Part shown: piece by piece, positions 1 through 6,053 of the stretch
Numbering within the stretch: position 1 is the first letter of the stretch
Layout of the letters: each line of letters begins with the position of its first letter
Origin: Pseudolysobacter sp.
Lineage (GTDB): Bacteria > Pseudomonadota > Gammaproteobacteria > Xanthomonadales > Rhodanobacteraceae
DNA: 7,556 nucleotides
NCBI GenBank assembly: GCA_025351985.1
Contig: JANXUW010000403.1
Coordinates: 1 to 7,556, forward strand
Reading direction: 5' to 3'
The notes under the pieces: model-generated
Seen by the model: only the letters and a program-made list of their open reading frames with translations
Told to the model about the DNA's origin: nothing
Database searches by the model: none
Position numbers and translations under genes: made by a program

Positions 1-134
1 GCCGCAAGCACACGCACACAGATTTCGCCGGCACCGGGCGGTGCGAGTTCGACAGTCTCGATCCGCAGCGGCAACGATTCGGCATACGGTGCCGGCAAGC
101 CCATCTCGCGCAATACCGCGGCACGGACTTTCAT
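1..134 (-). CDS. Zinc-type alcohol dehydrogenase, N-terminal fragment
   Basis: The reading frame starts at the ATG at 134-132 and runs off the left edge, so only 44 complete residues are visible. They begin MKVRAAVLREMG and contain IETVELAPPGAGEICVRVLA. This is the usual opening of the GroES-like domain of medium-chain zinc-dependent alcohol dehydrogenases, where 'AAV(L)...PL.IE.VEL..P..GEV.V.V.A' precedes the first zinc-binding Cys (not visible here). Such enzymes oxidise alcohols or reduce aldehydes with NAD(P)(H) in the cytosol. The start overlaps the stop of the upstream thioesterase gene in an ATGA arrangement, so the two are probably translated from one mRNA. Substrate and exact subfamily cannot be told from this fragment. 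The family call is fairly safe; a quinone oxidoreductase-type MDR protein is the main alternative. Confidence 0.72.
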   Translation of the reverse strand, partial: MKVRAAVLREMGLPAPYAESLPLRIETVELAPPGAGEICVRVLA

Positions 135-562
135 GCTGTCGGCGCCACAAAAAGATGTTCGAGCGCGGCGCGAAGATCGGTCGGCAACGCTATCGGCCGG
201 CGCGTCAGCCGATCGACAAAGACATGCACGAACCAGCCCTGCGCTGCCGGCGCTGGCTGGTCGCGGCGGAACAATCCGATGCCGTAACGCACGCTGGAAT
301 TACCGAGATGTTCGACACGCAATCCGGCGTCGATGGTTTCGGGAAACGCGATCTCGCCGAGAAATTTGCAATGCGATTCGGCGCACACGCCGATCAGCGC
401 GCCGGCATGAATATCGAGCACACCCGCGCCGATCAGGTAACTGTTGATGACCGTGTCGAAATAGCTGTAGTACTCGACGTTGTTGACATGGCCGTAGACG
501 TCGTTGTCTTTCCAGCGCGTGCTGATCGGCAGGAAATGGCGGTAGGCTTCGCGTGAGCTCAT
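131..562 (-). CDS. Acyl-CoA thioesterase, 4HBT hot-dog family
   Basis: This 143-residue protein has the length and signature of the 4-hydroxybenzoyl-CoA thioesterase (hot-dog fold) family. Residues 16-36 read R-W-K-D-N-D-V-Y-G-H-V-N-N-V-E-Y-Y-S-Y-F-D. In the family, the Asp before the G-H-V-N-N segment (here D21) is the usual catalytic acid, and the aromatic run starts the long central helix. The expected reaction is hydrolysis of an acyl-CoA or related thioester in the cytosol; the chain specificity is unknown. I chose the ATG at 562-560 because it leaves a normal short lead-in (MSSREAYRHF) to the conserved part and has a weak GGA about 7 bases upstream. An upstream in-frame ATG at 607 adds 15 unconserved-looking residues and has no ribosome binding site. 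The stop overlaps the next gene's start (ATGA), suggesting coupling with the dehydrogenase. Confidence 0.85.
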   Translation of the reverse strand: MSSREAYRHFLPISTRWKDNDVYGHVNNVEYYSYFDTVINSYLIGAGVLDIHAGALIGVCAESHCKFLGEIAFPETIDAGLRVEHLGNSSVRYGIGLFRRDQPAPAAQGWFVHVFVDRLTRRPIALPTDLRAALEHLFVAPTA

Positions 563-676
563 GCGTTTGTCCGGCGGCAGTAAAACACTGCGTCGATGGT
601 AGCGCATGCGTTTGCGATGAGCGATCTGCTGGTAAGCGCTGCGCTATAAAACTCACAGCCAAAATTGAAAATATTT

Positions 677-755
677 CGTCATTCCAGCGAAGGCTAGAAT
701 CCATTTTGACTTCCGTCTCAGATCAAGATGGATTCCAGCCTTCGCTGGAATGACG
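677..755. repeat. Dispersed palindromic repeat, copy 1
   Basis: Two 28-base arms, 677-704 and 728-755, are inverted copies of each other with one mismatch (left arm aggctAgaat against right arm attcCagcct). The loop is 23 bases. The arm core is the same as in copy 2 at 6733-6837. The element lies in the 239-base gap between the di-haem oxidoreductase stop and the thioesterase start. On the minus strand it is followed by an AT-rich stretch (AAATATTTTCAATTTT), so it may also end transcription from the di-haem gene. Palindromes with this kind of core are common intergenic elements in proteobacteria and are thought of as REP- or MITE-like. Nothing else recognisable was seen in this gap. Confidence 0.85.
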
Positions 756-801
756 AGCAAAAAAGACTATCGAGATGTCACTGTTTTTGGCCGCAGCAAC
801 G

Positions 802-2226
802 TCAAAGCGACCGCAAAAAATTCATCAGATCCTGCTGTTGTTGATTGCTCAACGCATTGAAGGATTTGATCACCGCATTGGCTTCCGAACCTGCACTCGA
901 ATGCGCCTGGATCGCAGCGAGCAAACCGCCGTTCTGCGGGGTCGCGCGACCGTCGTGCAAAAAGAATATCCGCTGGCCCACGCCCCACAGCGGCGCGGTG
1001 CGGAACTCGGCCGGACCGGCAGCGCCCTGGCTGATCTGATCGGCCAGGCCCGAGCCCATGTTGTGGACGAGCAAATCGGAATACAGCGCGGCGTCTTGTT
1101 TGCTCAAGCCGGGCGTATAAATCGACACGGCCGTTTGCAGTACCGGCGTATGGCATGTATCGCAATGCACCTGCGCGAACATCGCTTTGCCGTTGCTGAA
1201 GGATTGCGCCGGAGGGTTGCCGGGAATGCCTGAAGTCGATGCAACCGGCGGCGCGAGGAAACGCATGAAATTCGAAAACGCCACCGTGTCGCTGGCAATC
1301 GAACTGCCGCTCAGCGAAAAATTCGTGAGGTCTTCCGGCGTCGGATTGAGCTGGCAGCTTGCCGGCGGATTGGCGCGTTCGTTCGGGAACAATTCGTTGG
1401 TCACGCCCATCTCGACGTTGTAGGCTTCGCCCGAAAAAATCTGCAGCGATTTGTTCTGCGCCTTCCAGCCGAAACGTGTGATCGAGCCGTCGTTGCCGCT
1501 GCTGTTCGGATGCCCGACGATGCCGAGCTGCTGCTTGAGCGACGTATTCGCCGCCAGGTTGGCGAGGATCGTCGCATCGGCGATATTTTCGATCAGGCCG
1601 GCGCCATACACCGGCGTCGGAATGCGAAACGTCAGATTGCCGAGCTGCTGCATCTGATTGAAATTCGGCTGCGGCAGATTGCAGCCGACCGCATCGTGCC
1701 GCCCGCTGATACTGAAGAGTGCATGCACACCGCCATCCGCAGTCTGGCTGAGGCTGCCATTCGCATTCACGACGAATGGAAAGCGTGCTTCGCGTACCGG
1801 ACCATCGCTGCTCAGAAACGGCGGAATCGTGTTGCTCGCACCATCGAGTTTGGCAATCGCCAGTTGCGGATTTGGCCCGATATGCGGATAGGCGTTGCTG
1901 CTCGGACTGGTGCCGCCGGTCGATGGCTGGGCGTGGCAACTGCCGCAACTGTTGGCGTTGAACGTCGGCCCGAGGCCGATGCCGGGTTCGCCCGGAATAC
2001 TGCCACTGACCGAATCGACTTGGTTGAAACGCGCGAGTCCGTCAGTGAAAAATTGCAGCTCCTCGACGCTCAACGTCGACAACGGTGCACCCGCACCGAC
2101 ACTCGCCGCGCGTACGCCCGGATCGTGCGCCGGTCCAGGTGGCGGTGGCGGCGCTGCTTGCGCAAATATAACCGTGCTCGAACACACCGCGATCGACAGC
2201 CACATCGGCAAGAATAATTTTTTCAT
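802..2226 (-). CDS. Secreted di-haem cytochrome c oxidoreductase (DHOR family)
   Basis: The 474-residue protein starts with a typical signal peptide (MKKLFLPMWLSIAVCSSTVIFAQA, likely cut after A24) and a proline-rich linker, so it should act in the periplasm. Two c-type haem sites are visible: CGSCH at 94-98 and CDTCH at 355-359. Family signatures include GEAYNVEMGVTNELFP (266-281), HNMGSGLAD (388-396), FRTAPLWGVG (408-417), FFLHDGRA (421-428) and the C-terminal FLRSL. This pattern and length match the di-haem oxidoreductase/putative thiol oxidoreductase family (DHOR, Pfam PF06537), distantly related to MauG/cytochrome c peroxidases. The natural substrate is unknown for most members. The start at 2226-2224 is favoured by the signal peptide and by an upstream GGGGGAG; an in-frame ATG at 2358 would bury the signal peptide behind 44 residues. 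Imelysin-type iron-uptake genes, a frequent neighbour of this family, are absent here. Confidence 0.88.
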   Translation of the reverse strand: MKKLFLPMWLSIAVCSSTVIFAQAAPPPPPGPAHDPGVRAASVGAGAPLSTLSVEELQFFTDGLARFNQVDSVSGSIPGEPGIGLGPTFNANSCGSCHAQPSTGGTSPSSNAYPHIGPNPQLAIAKLDGASNTIPPFLSSDGPVREARFPFVVNANGSLSQTADGGVHALFSISGRHDAVGCNLPQPNFNQMQQLGNLTFRIPTPVYGAGLIENIADATILANLAANTSLKQQLGIVGHPNSSGNDGSITRFGWKAQNKSLQIFSGEAYNVEMGVTNELFPNERANPPASCQLNPTPEDLTNFSLSGSSIASDTVAFSNFMRFLAPPVASTSGIPGNPPAQSFSNGKAMFAQVHCDTCHTPVLQTAVSIYTPGLSKQDAALYSDLLVHNMGSGLADQISQGAAGPAEFRTAPLWGVGQRIFFLHDGRATPQNGGLLAAIQAHSSAGSEANAVIKSFNALSNQQQQDLMNFLRSL

Positions 2227-2457
2227 TCGAACTCTCCCCCAGTTGGATAGGCGAATATCGGCGGCAGATGAAACGCGGCCAATGGCATTCGTCAGAACCG
2301 AGCACCTTCCCCAAGCGCACTTCGGTGAGGGATAGATTACGCGTGTGTAACGGTGCAATTATGGAGAAATCGTGGAAATGCATCGCGCGTAAAATCAGCG
2401 TGTGATATTCGATTCCGAAACGGGAAAGACCCAAAAGACAATAACGCGAACTGACAA

Positions 2458-2504
2458 GACGATGGCGAGTCCCGGAACGATCGATCCGGGGATTCGCCAT
2501 CGTC
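2458..2504 (-). terminator. Strong hairpin after the toxin-like gene
   Basis: Arms 2485-2504 and 2458-2476 pair over about 19 positions with one mismatch and one bulged base, closing an 8-base loop. On the minus strand the hairpin begins 8 bases past the TAA stop (2515-2513) of the mosaic lectin/toxin gene. The sequence after it (TTGTCAGTTCGCGTTATTGTCTTTT) is moderately T-rich without a long U run. A factor-independent or hairpin-protected 3' end is the simplest reading. It lies in the 286-base gap between the toxin-like gene and the di-haem gene. I saw no convincing promoter in that gap. Confidence 0.65.
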
Positions 2505-2512
2505 AGACCGTG

Positions 2513-4828
2513 TTACCGCACGCGCTTGGTTTTACCGACTGCTACACGCGTGGTTTTTTTTGAGGCCACCGGCTTGGCTTTCTTTGCTGACACTTGTTTG
2601 CTTTTGGTCGCAACGGCAACCGTGGTTTTTTTCACCGGGCCGCGCAGCGATTTCTTCGCGACGACCAACTTGGCTTTCTTTGCTGACGCAACGGTTGCCT
2701 TCTTCGCGGTAGCGTTCTTCTTCACTGCGGATGAGCGTGTTTTCTTCGCTGCAACAAGTGTGGTTTTTCCAACCGTGGTCGACTTGCCTTTCTTCGCTGC
2801 CGGGCGCTCGGCTTTCTTGGTGACGACAGGCGCAATTTTTTTCGATACCACGCGCGCCGGTTTCTTAACGATTGCAACTCCGGTTTTCTCCGCGGTCGGA
2901 CGCGCTTTTGTCCTGGCGATGGTGGGTTTGGATTTCTTGACCACCGGCGGCTTGGCTTTTTTCACAGCCACGGGTGCAGCTTTTTTTGCGACCTTCGTGC
3001 CGGATTTCTTCGCCGCGATACGCGAAGTTTTTTTCGCCGCAGCGGCCTTGCGTTTTTTCGCCGTGATTCGCGGGCGCGCGACTGCCGGATATTCGCCGAT
3101 CAACTTGTAATCCCAGTGCAGAGTGATGCCCTCGACGCCGTCCTCACCGGGCGATGCAGTGATACGCATCAGTGCGGCTTCGAGTTCGGGCGGCACGTCG
3201 GCGCTCCACGGATGTGTGCCGGCGCCGCTGTCACCAGCGCTGATGCGCGCACCGAAACTGGTCTCGAAAGTGATCGCCGAAAGCTGCGGGTTGGTGCTGC
3301 CGTAAACCGACACGATACGCTCGCCGACTTTAAGTTCGAATTCGTGCTTGTTGCCTGCGGCGCGTCCGATCAACGGTCCCCAGCCCGCGGCACCTTTCAC
3401 CTGCAGGCCGCGCACTGCGCGTTCGGCATAGATGCGAACGCCCTTGATGTCGGTGCCGTTGCTCAGATCTACCGCGTCGAAAATATTGCCGCCGAACGGG
3501 CCAATCGCGACACGCACGATTTTTTCCGGTGGCGCGGGGCTATCCGGCAGATATGAATTCCAGATGCGCGATGCCGCCAGCAACGCATCGAGTTCGGCCC
3601 CGTATTGCGCCTTCACCAGCGCCTTGCAGGCCGGCAGCAGTTTTGTTTCGGCAGCGCGCATCTGCTGCGCGTGGAACGGCGGATAGACGCGCCAGGCATA
3701 CATCGTGCCGGCGCGTTGTTCACGCTCGTCGGCGGGATCCTTCACACCAAAATCGACGAACATGCCGCGACTGCCATCGTATCGCGTGACGCCGGAAAGA
3801 TTGTCGAGGCGGCGCTTGAGCAGGTCGGCGCGAAACCGCTGCGCGGCACCGGTATATTCCTTCACCGCTTCCTTCAGCGTTTTGAGATGCGCGGCGGCAT
3901 TGTCGTCTTTCGCCAGCGCGGCAATCGCGGCGTAGTTGCGCTGGCGCTCACGCAACAACGTCAGCTTGAGCGTGCCCATCGTCATGAGGTAGGTCACGGT
4001 TTTTTCGGGATCGACGTCGCGGAAAAACGGCCGGTCCTCGGTATTCAGACTGACGATGACGGCATTCATCATCGCCGCCTTTTCCGCGCCGGTTACCAAA
4101 TCATTGAACGCGGCCAGGTTAATGCGCGCCGCTTCGAGCGAGAGCTGCAGCTTGACGATACGCTCGTGCGAAATCTTCGATTCGACGACGCGATCGACGT
4201 AGCTGGTGATCTGATCCCAGAACATTTTCAGCGACGAGTCCGGCCAGAAAATGCCGGTGACGAACTTGACCGCACCACCAATTTCCGGGATCAGACCGAT
4301 CGCACCCATGGCCACGTCGCGGGCCAGTTCCATCGGTCGCTTGAACTGCGGCAGCAGACTCGTGCTGATGTCGTTCGTCGCCAGCACCGGGCGGAAATGC
4401 TGGTTGGTAGTGTCGCCAGTGAAATAGGTGCGGTGCTGCACCACCGGACCACCGGCCTCCTGCGACCAGCCCAGCACATCGAGGAACTTGCCGCTATGTT
4501 CGGCCTGGATGAAATAATAACCATTACCCGCATCGATCAGGCGAAAACGCTGATTGCTGCCGGCATGCCAACCGCTCTGCACGATCTTCGCGCCGTCATC
4601 CGACACGGCGCCGTAGACATCGACGACCAGGCTCGATTGGCGCGGGCGGATCGCGTACAAATGATCGCCCGCAGCATCAAACTTGAAATGCTGGTTTTGC
4701 TTGCCGGTGGGCACGTTCTGCTGGATCACGGCATCGGCCGCAGTCGATTCGCCGTTCACTTCGAGCACCTTGCCGCTGTGCCGCGCCACGAGATAATAAT
4801 AATTGTTCGGATCTGGCTTGAATGCCAT
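2513..4828 (-). CDS. Mosaic toxin: ricin trefoil, Cry-type domain I, jacalin domain, Lys-rich tail
   Basis: This 771-residue protein has four parts. Residues 9-148 form three repeats of a ricin-B-type beta-trefoil, each with the Q-x-F signature (NQHF 45-48, NQRF 92-95, NQHF 142-145). Residues about 160-428 are helical and resemble domain I of Cry delta-endotoxins: a hydrophobic start (AIGLIPEIGGAVKFVTGIFW, 176-195), VESKIS (215-220), RPFFR (266-270), LKLTLLRE (287-294) and KEAVKEYTGAAQRF (319-332), then DLLKRRLDNLSG. In Cry toxins these helices form the membrane pore. Residues about 436-575 resemble a jacalin beta-prism lectin: GPFGGN at 443-448, KHEFELKVGERIVSVYG, LSAITFETSFGARI, GVEGITLHW. 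Residues 584-771 are an Ala/Val/Lys tail. There is no signal peptide and no transmembrane anchor; Cry toxins also lack a signal peptide. The start has an upstream AGGGGGAAG. Target and delivery are unknown. The lectin calls are strong; pore formation is inferred. Confidence 0.82.
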   Translation of the reverse strand: MAFKPDPNNYYYLVARHSGKVLEVNGESTAADAVIQQNVPTGKQNQHFKFDAAGDHLYAIRPRQSSLVVDVYGAVSDDGAKIVQSGWHAGSNQRFRLIDAGNGYYFIQAEHSGKFLDVLGWSQEAGGPVVQHRTYFTGDTTNQHFRPVLATNDISTSLLPQFKRPMELARDVAMGAIGLIPEIGGAVKFVTGIFWPDSSLKMFWDQITSYVDRVVESKISHERIVKLQLSLEAARINLAAFNDLVTGAEKAAMMNAVIVSLNTEDRPFFRDVDPEKTVTYLMTMGTLKLTLLRERQRNYAAIAALAKDDNAAAHLKTLKEAVKEYTGAAQRFRADLLKRRLDNLSGVTRYDGSRGMFVDFGVKDPADEREQRAGTMYAWRVYPPFHAQQMRAAETKLLPACKALVKAQYGAELDALLAASRIWNSYLPDSPAPPEKIVRVAIGPFGGNIFDAVDLSNGTDIKGVRIYAERAVRGLQVKGAAGWGPLIGRAAGNKHEFELKVGERIVSVYGSTNPQLSAITFETSFGARISAGDSGAGTHPWSADVPPELEAALMRITASPGEDGVEGITLHWDYKLIGEYPAVARPRITAKKRKAAAAKKTSRIAAKKSGTKVAKKAAPVAVKKAKPPVVKKSKPTIARTKARPTAEKTGVAIVKKPARVVSKKIAPVVTKKAERPAAKKGKSTTVGKTTLVAAKKTRSSAVKKNATAKKATVASAKKAKLVVAKKSLRGPVKKTTVAVATKSKQVSAKKAKPVASKKTTRVAVGKTKRVR
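2516..3079 (-). repeat. Lysine-rich degenerate repeat region (histone H1-like tail)
   Basis: This stretch encodes residues 584-771 of the mosaic toxin-like protein. By eye, residues 581-771 hold about 50 lysines and only two acidic residues. Lysines come mostly as KK pairs every 6-12 residues, separated by Ala, Val, Thr, Ser and Pro (for example SAKKAKP, VVAKKS, VAAKKT). The pattern resembles bacterial histone H1-like proteins and AlgP-type KPAA tails, which bind DNA. At DNA level it is degenerate, but one 19-base segment is identical at 2573-2591 and 2669-2687 (encoding SAKKAK), which suggests growth by duplication. A role in binding nucleic acid or an anionic surface is inference. Confidence 0.8.
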
Positions 4829-4861
4829 GACACTTCCCCCTGTCAGTGATTTTTCTGCTTC

Positions 4862-4895
4862 ATGAAACGGATCGAAATCCGCATCATCGTTTCAT
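4862..4895. promoter_or_regulatory. Inverted repeat upstream of the toxin-like gene
   Basis: ATGAAACG at 4862-4869 is repeated inverted as CGTTTCAT at 4888-4895. An alternative inner hairpin, CGGAT-CGAA-ATCCG, spans 4868-4881. The element starts 33 bases before the toxin-like gene's ATG, in the 131-base gap after the VOC gene. It could be an operator, a 5' UTR structure or chance. I found no clear -35/-10 pair next to it. Confidence 0.3.
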
Positions 4896-4959
4896 TTACC
4901 GCAAGCGTTTCGAGCTCGGCGAAACCGAACCAAACCGATGCGGAGAGTGATTTTAGTCA

Positions 4960-5352
4960 TCACGACTTCATCTCGATGAAGTCCCAGCGGTTGCCGTACA
5001 AATCCTCGAACACAACGACGGTGGCGTAACTTTCCTCGCGCGGTGTTTCGCAAAAACGCACGCCACGCTCAAGCATGCGCCGGTAGTCGGTCCAAAAATC
5101 GTCGGTATGCAGGAACAGGAAAACCCGACCGCCGGTCTGGTTGCCGATACGCGTGGCTTGCTCGTCATTCGCGGCCCTGGCCAACAGCAGTTGCGGCTGG
5201 CTCGAACCCGGTGGCGCGATCAACACCCAGCGTTTTTCCGGACTGAGTTGGGTATCTTCGACCAGCGTGAAATCGAGTACACGCGTGTAATAATCGATCG
5301 CCTCGTCGTAGTCGCGCACGACCAGGGCGATGGCGTTCAAACGTTGCGCCAT
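4960..5352 (-). CDS. VOC superfamily (glyoxalase/bleomycin-resistance fold) protein
   Basis: This 130-residue protein shows the two beta-alpha-beta-beta-beta modules of the vicinal oxygen chelate superfamily. The first module begins LNAIALVVRDYDEAIDYYT (5-23) with a following LDFTLVED. The second begins GRVFLFLHTDDFWTDYRRM (75-93) and ends VVVFEDLYGNRWDFIE (112-127). H82 and the terminal E127 sit where family metal ligands are usually found. The position at the start of the first module that often carries a metal His or Gln is not obviously conserved, so metal use is uncertain. Members include glyoxalase I, fosfomycin-resistance thiol transferases and extradiol dioxygenases; the sequence does not say which reaction applies. 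A GCAGGGAAA lies upstream of the ATG. The MAPEG gene ends 58 bases upstream on the same strand, so the two could be co-transcribed. Confidence 0.85.
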   Translation of the reverse strand: MAQRLNAIALVVRDYDEAIDYYTRVLDFTLVEDTQLSPEKRWVLIAPPGSSQPQLLLARAANDEQATRIGNQTGGRVFLFLHTDDFWTDYRRMLERGVRFCETPREESYATVVVFEDLYGNRWDFIEMKS

Positions 5353-5410
5353 GACGGCGATTTCCCTGCAATTATCAGCGTGGTGAAAGCGCGAAGTGCG
5401 TGCGCCGCGA

Positions 5411-5800
5411 TCAGAACAACGCCAGCAGGATCTTCACGAGACCGACGATCGAAACCGCCCATGCCAAGGTGCGCAGATACGGAATGCCCGCTGCATAAAT
5501 CGGCACGTACGCCACACGTGCCCAGAAATACAACTGCGCGCCGAGCGCGGTGCTCGCATTCGTGTGCTGCGTGACGATCACGACCAGCACGACGGCGGCG
5601 AAGAACGGAAACGTTTCGAGAAAATTGCGCGACGCCCGATCCATGCGCGCGGCGATTCCGGTCAGCGGCGCCGGAATGCCATCGCGCGCGCCGACGTTCC
5701 AGCCGAGGCCGCGTTGCTGTGTTCCCAGGGTCGCGGCGATGCCGATAACGACCAATCCCAATACCACGCTCCACACCAGCATTTGCAATTCGATTGCCAT
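5411..5800 (-). CDS. MAPEG family membrane protein
   Basis: The 129-residue protein has four predicted membrane helices, at about residues 5-25, 63-79, 86-105 and 110-128. The loop before the second helix reads ARMDRASRNFLETFPFF (51-67). This R..R..RN..E..P.F pattern is the hallmark of the MAPEG family (membrane-associated proteins in eicosanoid and glutathione metabolism). Eukaryotic members are microsomal GSTs and leukotriene C4 synthase. Bacterial members of this short type sit in the inner membrane and are mostly uncharacterised; glutathione-dependent activity is an inference from the family. A GGGGGAA lies just before the ATG. The gene is divergent from the soluble GST gene across a 253-base gap (5801-6053), which holds a short palindrome (5962-5973) but no promoter I can defend. 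Confidence 0.88.
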   Translation of the reverse strand: MAIELQMLVWSVVLGLVVIGIAATLGTQQRGLGWNVGARDGIPAPLTGIAARMDRASRNFLETFPFFAAVVLVVIVTQHTNASTALGAQLYFWARVAYVPIYAAGIPYLRTLAWAVSIVGLVKILLALF

Positions 5801-5961
5801 GATTCCCCCGATTGGATGATTGAACAGTTACAGGACTTTCCAGAAACACCATTGCGGCTAAAAACCGAACTCGCAGATTGCTGCAAAGCCGGCGCTCTGA
5901 CAAGGGCGCATGCAGGATAGAGCTTGATCCCGAAGTAGCCGCCATTACCGGCCTGCAAGCG

Positions 5962-5973
5962 GCATAAATATGC
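5962..5973. promoter_or_regulatory. Short AT-centred palindrome between MAPEG and GST genes
   Basis: GCATA-AA-TATGC is a perfect 5-base inverted repeat around AA, located 81 bases before the GST start in the divergent gap. It includes TAAATA, which could serve as a -10 element, but no good -35 hexamer sits at the right distance. It may be a regulator site or chance. The rest of the 5801-6053 gap shows only the ribosome binding sites of the two flanking genes. Confidence 0.2.
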
Positions 5974-6053
5974 TTCAATGCAGCGAACGCACCGACATTG
6001 TCGTCGGTTGCTGTTTTGCAAACGTCAGCCCATCACTGCGACCGGGAGTTGCC

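Noticed and set aside
767..1948. A 393-codon minus-strand frame overlapping the di-haem gene
   Set aside because: It is a +1 or -1 shadow of the di-haem oxidoreductase, is Arg/Gln-rich, and has no motif or ribosome binding site.
2227..2358. A 44-residue N-terminal extension of the di-haem protein from the ATG at 2358
   Set aside because: It would put a non-secretory leader before an evident signal peptide; the GGGGGAG before the ATG at 2226 supports the shorter form.
2526..3110. A 194-codon plus-strand frame rich in Phe, Ala and Thr that looks like a membrane protein
   Set aside because: It is the mirror of the AAG/AAA-rich Lys tail (TTC/TTT gives Phe), so its hydrophobicity is an artefact.
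3605..4849. A 414-codon open frame on the plus strand opposite the toxin-like gene
   Set aside because: It is the antisense shadow of a gene with clear domain homology; its translation is Arg/His-rich with no recognisable motif.
5970..6053. A 28-residue extension of the GST from the ATG at 5970
   Set aside because: GST families start at the beta-1 strand, and a good ribosome binding site precedes the ATG at 6054.
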